From contig NC_085101.1 of the NCBI RefSeq assembly GCF_963422355.1, forward strand, positions 3,262,002-3,326,001: a DNA stretch of 64,000 bases, written 5' to 3'. This DNA comes from Corticium candelabrum (Eukaryota > Porifera > Homoscleromorpha > Homosclerophorida > Plakinidae). The stretch's first letter is position 1, and every line of letters begins with the position of its first letter. Positions 23,290 to 36,976 of the stretch are shown in pieces. The notes beneath the pieces were generated by a model. It saw only the letters and a program-made list of their open reading frames with translations. It had not been told where the DNA came from and made no database searches. The position numbers and the translations under genes are program-made.

Positions 23290-25091
23290 AGCTATGGTTT
23301 TAATTAACTGCCCAACTGTCCACTGGTTGGTGGAAACGCTTTACTAAGAAAAGGCACCCTGACATCAACAGTCGTAAGGGAGAAAGCTTATCACAAGTAC
23401 GAATGGCTGCATCAATTCAGAAACTACTACAAAAGTACTATCACAAGCTTGAAGAGACATTGGTATTAAACAAGATCATAGCTAAACAAACCTGGCCAGA
23501 TCTTAATTGTGATGAGTCTAGATTTCAACTTTACCACAAACCTGGAACGGTAGTCACCAAATGAGGTCAAAGCATGCATACAGTGATACCTGAGGGAACA
23601 AAACCCAAATTATTGTTATCGCATGTGTAAGTGCTACTGGCTACACCCTTCCTCACATAGTTATTTTTGATAGAAAGGGGCTCATCCTAACTATGGCAGA
23701 AATACCTGGCACAAGGTATGGTTTGAATGAATCAGGATAGACAGCAGCCGTTTCGAAGGCTGGTACCAGGAAGTCTTCCTAACGTTTGTACCTGCTGTTC
23801 GCCCTATTGTTCTTTTGTTAGATGGGCACTCCTCTCATTGCAACCCTGCTGTTATAAAGCGAGCAGCAGAAGACAATGTCACCATCTTTGTCTGCCGCCA
23901 GCTGCTACTCGTTTGACCTAGCCTTTGGATCATGTATGCTTTAGTGCACTAAATGCGTCCTGGAATGAAGTGTGTCAATGGTATGTTTCTAGTAGGCAAT
24001 ATCACAGCAAGTTCAAAAGAACTGGCATCCAGCCATTTGATAGAAATGGCATAAAATTACCCGATAAGCAAGATATTGTGAAAGGCTTCTAAGAAGAGTA
24101 CAACACTGTTGCATTTGTGTCGTTTTTAACCCTTCAGCTAACCGCTAGCTGATCAGCACACCCTAGCTGCCTCGTCTCAAGATGAAACAGCAAAAGTCAC
24201 TTACAGTTACCATCCACTCCAGGCTATCCAAGTCGGAAATGTCATTACCATATACAGAGTCTGATTTACCATTGTTTGAGACTCGGTTTGAAAACGGACA
24301 TGACCCAACGCATGATAAACGTTACAACTCATGGCTCTGTGAGAACGACCCAGAAACGGCTATTCTTGCACAGCCCCAAATAGTGTTATCGCAAGTTACA
24401 ACACCTGTGAAAAGCTGTCTCATTGGCAGGTGTGATTCTAGGCAACCCACTTGCCACCTTCCATACATTCCAGAGGTTGTTCACAAGGTTGCAAATACAC
24501 CAGAAAGTAAAGTGTTGACCAGTGAGGAAAACTTGGCAAAGATAACAAAAAAATCAAAAGAAAAGAATCAGAAGCAAAGAAAAAGCAACAACGAAAGGAA
24601 GAGAGACAAGCAAAGGCAGATGTAAAGGCAAAGTCAACGGAGCAGAAGAAAGAAACTAGAAACCCGACAAAGGAACAAATTCAAACAGTTCACACAAGAA
24701 GAAGAACAAAGCCACAGACACTGAAGGACACAGAAATGAAAAAGACGGTTTCTAGTACAGATTTTGACTAATGTTCTTCTAGAACTACTATTGTAAATAG
24801 TGTGATTTTGCTGTAAGTACCATGCAGTTGCCAGATACTAGAAAATCTCGTCAAACAAGAAAGAAGCGAGATAGGTGCTGTAGAAAGCCCCTGATATGAG
24901 TCATGCAATCTTTCAGTGTTTCATTGACTACAAGTGGTAGGCTTGACCAAGCACTTTCTCCTTGTGAAGTGAGCATCTGCAACCAACCAACAGCAGATGA
25001 TTGGGTTATTTGCAGCAAGTGCCACCATGCCTGGCATGGAAAATGTGCTACTGATATAGAAGAGCCCTTCTGTTGTTCAAACTGTAATTAA
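23290..25091 (+). mobile_element. Pogo/Tigger-type DDE transposon relic with PHD-like tail
   Basis: Translated pieces in order: KRHPDINSRKGESLS near the DNA-binding/DDE boundary; LNCDESRF (first catalytic Asp region); ATGYTLPHIVIFDRKG; RPIVLLLDGHSSHCNP (second Asp region); a segment matching the third acidic region; a Lys-rich C-terminal stretch (24,182-24,625, open); and a Cys/His cluster PCEVSICN..DDWVICSKCHHAWHGKC..PFCCSNC (24,903-25,091). That tail is the PHD-like end common in pogo-type transposases. The catalytic part has several stops and frame changes, so it is inactive. I could not define terminal inverted repeats. It lies at the seam between cassettes X and Y. Confidence 0.82.
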
Positions 25092-25775
25092 CTAATTAGC
25101 AACATAAATGTTAATTAGCCTAAATATTGAAGTTTCCCTTTTATTTTCAGCACTTCATAGTCAAATAAAATTTTAGAAGTACAGCACTCATTAATTTATT
25201 AAATATATTTACCTGCAGCTCTGCAAACAGACTGAGATAAAGCAAAAACCGAAATGGCGTTATATCATTGACCAGGTACAGTAGCAAGGTAGTTTATAGC
25301 ACTCTGCTAAACCATTCAGCATGCAGCCTCAGACAGATTTCGCTCACAGGAATCACGACGATTTCGTACTCGCAGCACATTGAAATAGCTCAGTCTGGGT
25401 GTCCGAGATTAGGTCACGTGAGTATGACATCTTGCCGTCTACTCTGCGAAAAGGAACGGTACAGTAGAAAGACTATAATATAAACTACAAAAGAAGAGAC
25501 GTGTAGCTATCAAACAAGACCACTTGCGCGACCGCAACCAGTACGTAGATCCAGCACGAAAGTCAGCGTCTGAGCGAGTCTAGACGAAACTACACTGACC
25601 GTTCTCCTGCAACAATCGTGTAGCAGTCATCCACAATTCTCAAGTATGTAGTAACTAAGCACCAAGGCTAGCGATACAAAACAGAAAGAGAACAAAAGAA
25701 CAACGAACACTAGCCAAACAGGTGACTAGTAGATGTTTAGTTCCGTGATATGATCCGGGACTCTACCTTGTTGCA
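25092..25775. other. Seam of cassettes X and Y; upstream region of intact gene D
   Basis: No gene. Similarity to the 10.5 kb region starts at about 25,262. At about 25,352 the sequence reads CACAGGAATCACGAC without interruption: this is the unoccupied site of the LTR fossil found at 10,641. The rest is the D upstream region, with GGTCACGTGAG at 25,412. Confidence 0.6.
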
Positions 25776-26549
25776 ATGACCTCTCTCGTCGCTTCAGACA
25801 TTGCAACTATTTTTCAAGGCCTAACGTCGGTTAGCATAGCAATTGGAGGAGGGTCATACCATTATTTTTTAGTATCTCGGCGGCGGCGGAGAGCCCCCCT
25901 TTGTGCGACTGTATGCTTTTGCGCCCATGCCTTTTCTTGTTGTTGTTATCACTTTAGCGAGCTTTCACTCCAGAAAGCACGCGACTCTGCCGTAGAAGCA
26001 GTCATTCAAAAATGGTCTACACACTTCAGTTCTACTAGTGATGCTTCTCTTACAATTCTTCTTGTGTGGGCTATGATAGTACGTTTCCCTTCTCTAAGCG
26101 TGAAGGAAGTGGTTTGCAGTAAGTTATCTCTATAGTCTACTAGCTAAATAGAGTCATTACATGGTATTTATTACGTGTTTATAGAGATAACTGTTTGGGC
26201 TATCATTTCTGTGACTACACACTTCATTTACAACTCACTTGAAATTTCGAAATCGGATGTTTCTTGGAGTTGGTCTGAAATCTTTCAAATTGTTGTTAGC
26301 TCAATTTTTCTCTGTTTCAATCTTAATTTGAATCACAATTGTCTAGTGGGGACAGAGAATACATGTAGAGATGTTGTGCTATACATCCAAGTTGTCATTG
26401 GTCTTACTGTTTGGCTTTTTGGTTACGCCTTTCCTGAAATCCATCCATTTCAGCACTGTCTAAAGAACTGTATGTTTTCTGTGTCCGCATTGAGATACAT
26501 GAATTTTTTAGCAAGTCGTCGTTCTAAGAAATTTGGAAAATTGCCCTAG
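25776..26549 (+). CDS. Gene D: two-exon multi-pass membrane protein (cassette Y, intact)
   Basis: Exon 1 is 25,776-26,118, the intron 26,119-26,184 (66 bp), exon 2 26,185-26,549; phase 1 (TGC A/AG ATA); 235 residues. Exon 1: MTSLVASDIATIFQGLTSV, a basic SRRRRRAP turn, CCCYHFSELS, QKWSTHFSSTSDAS, VWAMIVR. Exon 2: KITVWAIISVTTHF, DVSWSWSEIFQIVVSS, FGYAFPEIHPFQHCLK, MNFLASRRSKK. It groups with gene B (shared FQGxT start, SWxW(D/E)IF(H/Q), GY..P.I). This is the only D copy with a start codon and an open frame. Function unknown. Confidence 0.78.
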
Positions 26550-26906
26550 CATCATGTTATACTATAGCAAGACTAACTGGTTAAATTAAAAAGCGTATTA
26601 GCTGTTGTTTTAATTAATTAATTTGCTGTCTTGAAACATGGGTTTGATTTTTGGTGTAGCAATTTTGGGTAGTCAGGTTACCTCTAGTTATAGTAACAAC
26701 AAATTTCTGGTTTTTACATGGTATCCACAAGTGCAACATTCCTCCATGATTCATCAAATCATCATCATCATCATCATTATCATCATCATCATTATCATCA
26801 TCATCATCATCATTATCATCATTATCATCATCATTATCATCATTGCCGTAGATAGCGAGGCTTCTAATCCGGGTCGCACAACAGAAGGGAGTGGTCTATA
26901 TGTTAG

Positions 26907-26971
<65 letters not shown>

Positions 26972-27145
26972 TCTAATTAAGACGCCCCTAAGTTAGGCGC
27001 TTTTTGATCCATAGTTATATGGTCTACTTTAACGAGCAGCGATCTGAAGATGCATAAATATGCAACGTTATATACGGGATACGTAAAGCTTCTGGGCGGA
27101 GCTCACGTTTGACCATTATGCTCTACGTCATCGCCGTCTAACGAA
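26550..27145. other. Spacer D to E in cassette Y with microsatellites
   Basis: (TCA)n at 26,757-26,843 and (TA)n at 26,909-26,968, where units 1 and 2 have (CA)n instead. The E upstream block with ATGCATAAATATGCAA follows at about 27,021-27,145. No gene. Confidence 0.85.
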
Positions 27146-27879
27146 ATGGAGGCACTATTTATGTCATATATGGGTGTTTATGACGGATTGAAAATTGTAT
27201 TCCCTTCACTCATCATCTTGAGTACGCCTATCACGTGCGTTCACCACCTCTGTTTGGTATCTCCGCGAAGACGTTCGCTAGAATTTTGTCCTATGCTATT
27301 GCTGTCCACTGCAGTAGTTTGTACCTATCTTTGTCGTCTCACTTTGAACAATGACGGCGTAGATCAGCAATGGCCAGTGATTTTCAGGTCAGCACAAAAT
27401 GCTTGTATTCTGGTTGTACTATTATGGGCAATAGTGGTGAGATGGGAACTACTATGGCGGCGTATTCGCGACATCGAGAGATATTTCTGTAAGGGAAAAA
27501 CAATTGATGTTAACTACAGTACTAGTAGCCAAGATTGCTTTTGCTAGGTCAATGTTTTCTTGCCATTGTCTCAGCTTCAACTGTAGCTGGCGCCAAGGCT
27601 GCAGGGTATCTTCCTTGGAATTGGCTCATTACATTACAGATGGCAGCAACCGTGGTCGTGGTATTAGGTGATGTTATGAACAGCAAGGAATGCATCTGTA
27701 AAGGTGTACTATATACCGTTTTGGGTCTGATATGCATGACCCTTGAAATGTTCGTGTCAGATTTTTATGTATACGGTATGTACGTGCTCAGAGTATTTTT
27801 TCTGTCATTGTCATCATTTGGCCACATTGTGATGCTTATCGATGATGTCTTAGAAACGATTAGGCATTTGCCAAGTTAA
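27146..27879 (+). CDS. Gene E: two-exon multi-pass membrane protein (cassette Y)
   Basis: Exon 1 is 27,146-27,488, the intron 27,489-27,547 (59 bp), exon 2 27,548-27,879; phase 1; 224 residues. Same marks as the unit 1 E gene: VSPRRRSLEFCP, TAVVCTYLCRLTLN, VDQQWP..FRSAQNAC, YLPWNWLITLQMAATVVVV. Exon lengths are identical to unit 1 E despite many base changes, and most changes look conservative, suggesting both encode working proteins. Confidence 0.8.
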
Positions 27880-28819
27880 AAAATTGCATTTTTGTGATGG
27901 AATCTTGAAAAACAATAACGTATTGTAAATAGAAAAATACAGAATCCATTTACAGTGTTGTGTTGCCTATTTATTGTCATCTAGTATTATTGTCGTTTAG
28001 ATAGTTTTTTCTATAGTCTACATATACATAGCAATCTTTAGATGTCAATTTGTTAAACAGTTGAGTTGTCTACAATATCTGAGGTAACAAATATAATAAG
28101 TGTGAGATACATGTACACTATAAGAGCGTGAGCAATAGAAATTTCCATTTATATTAATATAAGCAAAAAATTTATAAAACTGTTTAGCAAGTGTGTTTTG
28201 CACTTGTACGCACTTGAGTTAAATAATAAGTATATGTGCTTCATATATGTGTATCTACACGTTACCCAATACTGAAATCTAGTCTAGGAAACCGACAGGT
28301 ATACTGGCTTTCCTGACGCATGCAAGAAGTGTGTTTACGGCTAGAGATTTAAAAAGTACAACACAAAAGTAGGTAACAATCTAATTACATTTACAAAAAT
28401 TGGTAATGCAACTGAGATCACGTGACGTCTTACTTTGCAATTCTGAAGTGCGAGAAACGCTAACTTGGAAAGGCAACGCTGTGCTAGCTATCCATCTCTG
28501 GAAGATGTGTAGATTTTGATCTTTTATACTACAAAAATGTAAAACTGGGGATGGCATTTTAATCATCCAGTGGAAAGATGCTGATCTGTGGCACTAAAGC
28601 CAGATTTTAGATGGGCACTAATAAGTTGTTTACCCTTTCTTCGAGAAGAGGTCTTGTTTGCTAAAGCAGGGTTTCTATTACATTGCTTCCTTTCTGCTAG
28701 GCTATGCTGCATTTTGTTTCTAATTTTATAATACATACACTACGTTGTCATTAGCGCTAGAGGTCGCGCGGAGTGCAGTAAGTGATACGCTGTCATCACG
28801 TGCTCTAGGGACTGCGAAG
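27880..28819. other. Intergenic, gene E to KK-Y
   Basis: No gene. It includes GAGATCACGTGACGTC at 28,414-28,429, about 390 bases before the KK-Y ATG. A KK-frame reading continues upstream of that ATG to 28,745 without a stop but has no further ATG. Confidence 0.5.
28414..28429 (+). promoter_or_regulatory. GAGATCACGTGACGTC element, KK-Y
   Basis: Identical core to the elements at 6991, 15,732, 43,926 and 52,307, while the surrounding flanks differ between cassettes. Confidence 0.6.
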
Positions 28820-30778
28820 ATGAGCAGTGTATATCCTTGTAGCTTTGTGATCAGTGACCATGTTTCTACTGCCAGCAGTTTAGATGAATGTTCTTTTGGA
28901 GGTAAGCGTTATCGCGGATCTTGGAAAGGAGCGTCAGTCGACGTTCTAGACGTATTTGACCTCGTGGAAAATCACGAAGAATTTCTGGCACTATTTTTAC
29001 AAGTAATGGAAGAGATGATTACTATTCGACATCCTAACGTAGCCCAGGTGTATGGAGTAGGTTTGGGCGGCGAGCTACGTCTAACAATAGTTAGTGAAAT
29101 CTTGTTTGTGACTTTGAAGGATCGCCTCGGAAGTGAAAGCCCTATGACACGCTGTAATCGTGTAGATGTCCTTTACGGTGTGCTGAATGGCTTAAAATTT
29201 CTTCACGAGAGTACACCGCCCGTTATACATGGATTGCTAACTGCAGACAGTGTTTGGATGTCACGTGATGTTTGTCAGGTAAAAATAACTCACATCTGCA
29301 TGGCAAGATTGCTAGTAGAGAAAGGTCGACCTTCTTGCTTTCTGTCTGCACAACACTACCTTGCTCCAGAGGTAGTAGAAAATTGCTCAAGTTTGTCAAC
29401 ATCTGCTGATGTATATAGTTACGGAGTATTGGTACTGGAAACTGTAACAGGTGAACCTAACCATTCGTTTTTCTCAGCGGCTGAAGAAAGTATGTGTTTT
29501 CGTCGTGAACAATCTCTTTTGTCTGTTGTAAGCGAATGTCTACGTTCAGCAAGTGAAAGACCTACTGCCCAAGAAATTATGAACATTTGTTTTCAAAGTG
29601 CTGGCACAAATGCTATAACTAGAGAAGACCTAGTTCATTGCACTTGTCTTGATGAAGAAACTTTAGAGTCTACGGAGCCTCTAAACGGTTTCCAACGGTT
29701 GCAAATAGAAAGCGAGATTCTGGAAGAGACACGACTGTCTGATGAAACAACGCGTATGGACATTGTCGCATCTAGTCGTCTGAGTACATCGTCCTTACAA
29801 GATGAGGAAAGTCGTGTAGTGCAATCACTGCAAGACACAAGCAGATTTAACAGACTGAGAGAAATATCAGAGCGATACCTCTCGATCACTAACGGAGGTT
29901 CTAGTTTACTTAATGTTGGCTGTATTCCAGAATGGCACTATAGACATGACTTTCCTCATCCTGGTGAAACAGTGATGGCTGTGATTGACGGGAAAATCTT
30001 GACTGGCCACAGAGCTCGAAACGAAATGTACATAACAGACTGCGCTAGTGGGGAACTGCTTCAAACTGCTATATTTCCTTATAGTGGTGCTGCCTTTGAT
30101 GGAATATTTATATCTGATGGCAAGATCTTTTCTGTTTTTGTAGATGATGTTACATGGCAACTCAGCGTCCATACCTACTCATTAACTGATGACAAATGGA
30201 CACTAGTATGTGAGAGACCTCCTAATATTATTGAACTGGCTGCAATTGCCTTTACGGTAGTAGGAGACAGAATATTTCTCGCAGGAGGCTACAACAGAAG
30301 ATTTGAGAAGGTAGCCAATGTCTACATGTTTAACACAACTACTAGAGAATGGCTACAGTTGCCTAGTATGCCTACCGCAAGGTGTAGCTGTTCTAGCTTC
30401 ATATACCACGGCTGCATTTGCTACGCAGCTGGAGGCGGAAATGAAAGAGTAAGAAGCAAATCTCTTGAACTTATGTCTTTAGATAACTATGAATGGACGT
30501 CGTTGCCCTCAACTACGACAGCTGCAGGAGCTGTGACGACTATTCATGACACTCTAGTCGCTACAGGAGGTATAGATGATTCAGGAACGGTATCACGACG
30601 AGTCGAGTTCTGGGACTATCATAAAAAGTTATGGATGCCATTACCAAAGCTTTCACAGGGCCGATTCGATCACGGGATGGCAGTCGACGTCGATGGAGAT
30701 CATTCGCGCATTATTGTAACTGGCGGCTACGATAAAAATCGTCATAAAACAAGAACAGTAGAAGTCATTGAATTTTAA
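28820..30778 (+). CDS. KK-Y: intact pseudokinase-Kelch fusion protein
   Basis: Single exon, 652 residues from the first in-frame ATG (28,820). Residues ~20-255 form a kinase fold. Visible are YRGSWKG (31-37), IRHPNVAQVYGVGLGG (69-84), LAPE (181-184), DVYSYGVLVLE (197-207) and ERPTAQEI (246-253). The catalytic residues are missing: no VAIK lysine (SVDVLDV at 39-45), HGLL instead of HRDL (137-140) and HIC instead of DFG (158-160), so it should be catalytically dead. Residues ~256-365 are an acidic Ser/Glu linker. Residues ~370-652 contain Kelch-type repeats with Gly-Gly pairs (FLAGGYN, YAAGGG, ATGGIDD, VTGGYDK) and Trp/Tyr spacing. Likely a scaffold or adaptor; there is no signal peptide or transmembrane helix. 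It is the only unbroken member of four. Confidence 0.88.
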   Translation: MSSVYPCSFVISDHVSTASSLDECSFGGKRYRGSWKGASVDVLDVFDLVENHEEFLALFLQVMEEMITIRHPNVAQVYGVGLGGELRLTIVSEILFVTLKDRLGSESPMTRCNRVDVLYGVLNGLKFLHESTPPVIHGLLTADSVWMSRDVCQVKITHICMARLLVEKGRPSCFLSAQHYLAPEVVENCSSLSTSADVYSYGVLVLETVTGEPNHSFFSAAEESMCFRREQSLLSVVSECLRSASERPTAQEIMNICFQSAGTNAITREDLVHCTCLDEETLESTEPLNGFQRLQIESEILEETRLSDETTRMDIVASSRLSTSSLQDEESRVVQSLQDTSRFNRLREISERYLSITNGGSSLLNVGCIPEWHYRHDFPHPGETVMAVIDGKILTGHRARNEMYITDCASGELLQTAIFPYSGAAFDGIFISDGKIFSVFVDDVTWQLSVHTYSLTDDKWTLVCERPPNIIELAAIAFTVVGDRIFLAGGYNRRFEKVANVYMFNTTTREWLQLPSMPTARCSCSSFIYHGCICYAAGGGNERVRSKSLELMSLDNYEWTSLPSTTTAAGAVTTIHDTLVATGGIDDSGTVSRRVEFWDYHKKLWMPLPKLSQGRFDHGMAVDVDGDHSRIIVTGGYDKNRHKTRTVEVIEF

Positions 30779-31352
30779 ATATTATACCAACAAATTTTTT
30801 TCTAACTTCAATTAATTTATTAAAGCTGTTTCTTAATGCAGTAATTGATATTTAGCTAGCCTCTATACTTAGGGGCACCAATTGTTTACACACAATAACA
30901 GTATTTTACCACACGTGGTTTGTTTAGCTAGTTGGGATTTAATCTGATTAACAGGTTTTTCCAGCTGTACTAGAGCCGATATCATGCAGGCGCGAACTTA
31001 CATATTTAATATGGTAATATGGAGCTGCACATCTTCATTATGACAACACATGGCGTGACCTCTATCTCATCAGTCAGTGTATTCATTTCCAGGTGCAACC
31101 CTTAGCTATCTGTAGATAGCTAGGGAGTTAGAGCATAGCAGACTTTCGTAAATTAAAGAAAAAGAAGAAACTTGTCAGGAGTACGCAGCACGTTTGCTAG
31201 AAACAGTATTGTACTGTGCATTGTAGAAACCAAATAAACTTGGATAAAGAAATCCGTGGTATCCCAGATATCCAGGTATCCGAACTGTAATGATGGAGCT
31301 AGTGCTGCTGTTACGACAATCTACAGTGATAATCTTGGACGACTACTCGGGG
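30779..31352. other. Intergenic, KK-Y to gene C relic
   Basis: No gene seen; homologous to 21,216-21,813 and 54,607-55,150. Confidence 0.45.
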
Positions 31353-32019
31353 ATGGAAACATTTGTACCTGGGTTCTCCACAGCAGCCATGCCTTTAATC
31401 GAACTAACTTAATCTTCTTACTCCACGACTGCGTCTTCTATCACTTTGTCACATCCTTCTGTTTTCCACAGCAGTCATTTTACGGCTAACGACATATGCG
31501 TTGACAAAGAATGACCTACGACTTTTACTAGAGCATTCGCTGTACCGGCACACTTGCTGGTTGCACAAGTGTGGGCGATTCTGCAAGGATGTGCACTTCC
31601 ATGTCTTGCAGGCAGCAAGTGTAAGTTATTTGGTAAGTCATAACGTTTTCACGACCATTTGATATTTTCTAAATTTAGTTTGTCAAATAGGTCAGTGTGT
31701 TCTTGTCATATTTCCAGGTTCCTGCATAGTTGTTGTGAGGGTTGCATTGCTGTTCTCTTAGAGTTGGATTACTACATTGCAGTGGTTGGCAGCCATCTTA
31801 TTGGTTCCATGGGATGCCATCAACGTTGAATTCATAGTAATGAGCTTTAATTGTGTCTATTGTGGGGTTCTTGCGGTTTTGGGCTTTTGAAACGTGGGTG
31901 GCGGATTTGTACGGAATACTCTATGCGTCCCTATTTATTCTTCTCTCAGGGTACGTGCTGCACTCTATCAATATGCTGGCAAGAGTCGTTTTGAAGAATA
32001 TTGTGACTCCTTGAAATAA
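31353..32019 (+). pseudogene. Gene C relic in cassette Y
   Basis: Starts with ATGGAAACATTTGTACC and ends at the C stop equivalent. The splice donor TTTGGTAAGTC and acceptor AAATAGGTCAG are still readable, but both exons have lost their frame (a stretch of the second helix is missing near 31,475 and exon 2 has stops). Confidence 0.72.
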
Positions 32020-32059
32020 ATTCTAGAAGTAGGTGGCTATGTCAGATTCAGTGCTAGGT

Positions 32060-32396
32060 AGAAATAAGGTTTATCTTTTTTTTGATTACATACGTCATTT
32101 ATGCCTTACTTCAATTTTCGGATGTTTATTGGAGTTGGTCTGAAATTTTTCATATTGTCGTTAGCTCAATTTTTTTGTTTTTACCTCCTTGTCAATTGAA
32201 GCCAGAGAATCCATTTTGTAGAGACTAGCACTTAGAATAATTGTCTAGGGTCTTGCCCTTTGGACTTTTACAATTGGTTACTGGTTTTCTAGCTTTCATC
32301 TATTCATTCCCACACTGTTTCAAAACCCTTCTATTCTCACTGGCTGCATTGCTGTGATATGCTAACAACTATACATACCAGTACTCTATTAACATA
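32060..32396 (+). pseudogene. Gene D-like exon 2 relic in cassette Y
   Basis: Matches the D-like relic at 22,780-23,118 (TACGTCATTTATGCC, TGGAGTTGGTCTGAAAT, CATTCCCACACTG). It is interrupted by small insertions and stops. No exon 1 remains. Confidence 0.65.
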
Positions 32397-33356
32397 AAAG
32401 GGTTTTATGTCTTGCTGCATATACCGGTATCTTCATGGTGACAACAGATTAATTTCGTGTCTTCGCATGCATAGATAGAACATGTACAAGTACAACACGT
32501 CTCCATGATACAAAATGGAAATTTGCACTACATACTAACATGCTTGATGTCAACTTGTGTTCCAGAAGCTCATGCATGCATCAGGCGACGTTTTTATTCT
32601 TGATACTTGGCCAATTGGTGTACTCGAAGACTCTCAAGCACATGCTGTCTCTATACCGCAATTTTAGCGCAACGTTCCCATTATTAGAGACTCGGTGTGA
32701 TATCTGCTTGTGGTGCGCAGCGTTTCCATTATTGAAAACTCTGTGTGATATCTGCGTGGGGTGCATGGGCGGATCTCGTGCATTCGCGTCTAATTACTCC
32801 CGATAGCTAACTCGTAATACTATAGTTATCTAGCCTCGCCCAAGACGCAGTGTGGATTGCAGCTCCGGGTAGTGGTGATGGCATTGCATCCGGGGCTGCA
32901 ATCCACACTGCGTCTGGGGTGAGGCTAGTAGTTATCTAGGTAAAGAACACCGAGAGGAATTATTTGCTTTGCAAGTTCTCTACAAGTTAATTAAGTTAAT
33001 ATCTCGCAGTCACGTCTATACCAGAGCGCATATACTAGATGGGCATACATGCCATGTAACTGTGGTACGTATAGCATCAACGTTGTCTTGAAAATCTAGA
33101 GTTTGCATGACTTATCAAATTTTGCTTCGCGAAGTGTATTGCCACAAATCTATGTTACATTTATTGTTGCAGGTCTTGTGATGGTCTCACCATAAAAGGA
33201 ATCTATTCCTCAGCTGCTCTACGTCTACGCTACACATTTCCTAGAAATGTCTTTGTTATGAGAAGAGTAGGAGTGGCAGCACCGACGTGATATGTAGAGA
33301 GATGCTCCGTCGATTCCTTCTCATTCTCCAGCTCGTGCACGTCGAGCAAGCAAGGC
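32397..33356. other. Upstream region of collagen-TNF, unit 1
   Basis: No gene supported. It contains a short tandem duplication (about 32,680-32,760, a CATTATTGAAAACTC.GTGTGATATCTGC block present twice here and once in unit 2) and the hairpin element at 32,830. Overall resemblance to 55,900-56,778 is clear but with many changes. Confidence 0.5.
32830..32928. mobile_element. Short foldback (hairpin) MITE, about 100 bp
   Basis: Two arms of about 38 bases, starting CTAGCCTC and containing GACGCAGTGTGGATTGCAGC, are inverted copies with only a few mismatches around a short loop. AGTTATCTAG flanks it on both sides. Unit 2 at about 56,355 reads straight through without it, so it inserted into unit 1 only. 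Confidence 0.8.
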
Positions 33357-36743
<3,387 letters not shown>

Positions 36744-36907
36744 TTACAAGAGTAGAAATACAGCATGTGTTAGAGATGGAAATGAAATTGTCTGCATTTT
36801 GTCAAAAATTCAATATGTTTGTAATCTAAAAATTCGTTCTTTACTCCGTCCTGTCGATCTTTTAATACACATTAAGAAATGCAGTTGTTAATGACATATA
36901 CACACAC

Positions 36908-36973
<66 letters not shown>
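36744..36973. repeat. Collagen-TNF 3' flank ending in (TA)n
   Basis: 3' flank similar to unit 2 up to the TA tract at 36,910-36,973. Confidence 0.8.

Positions 36974-36976
<3 letters not shown>

Noticed and set aside
24182-24625. Lys-rich 147-codon frame as an independent host gene
   Set aside because: It lies between the DDE region and the PHD-like tail of the pogo-type relic and fits the basic C-terminal part of such transposases.
28745-28819. Upstream TTG as the start of KK-Y
   Set aside because: Animal genes start at ATG; the first in-frame ATG is 28,820. The unit X copy has an extra upstream ATG where Y has GCG, but that copy is a pseudogene.
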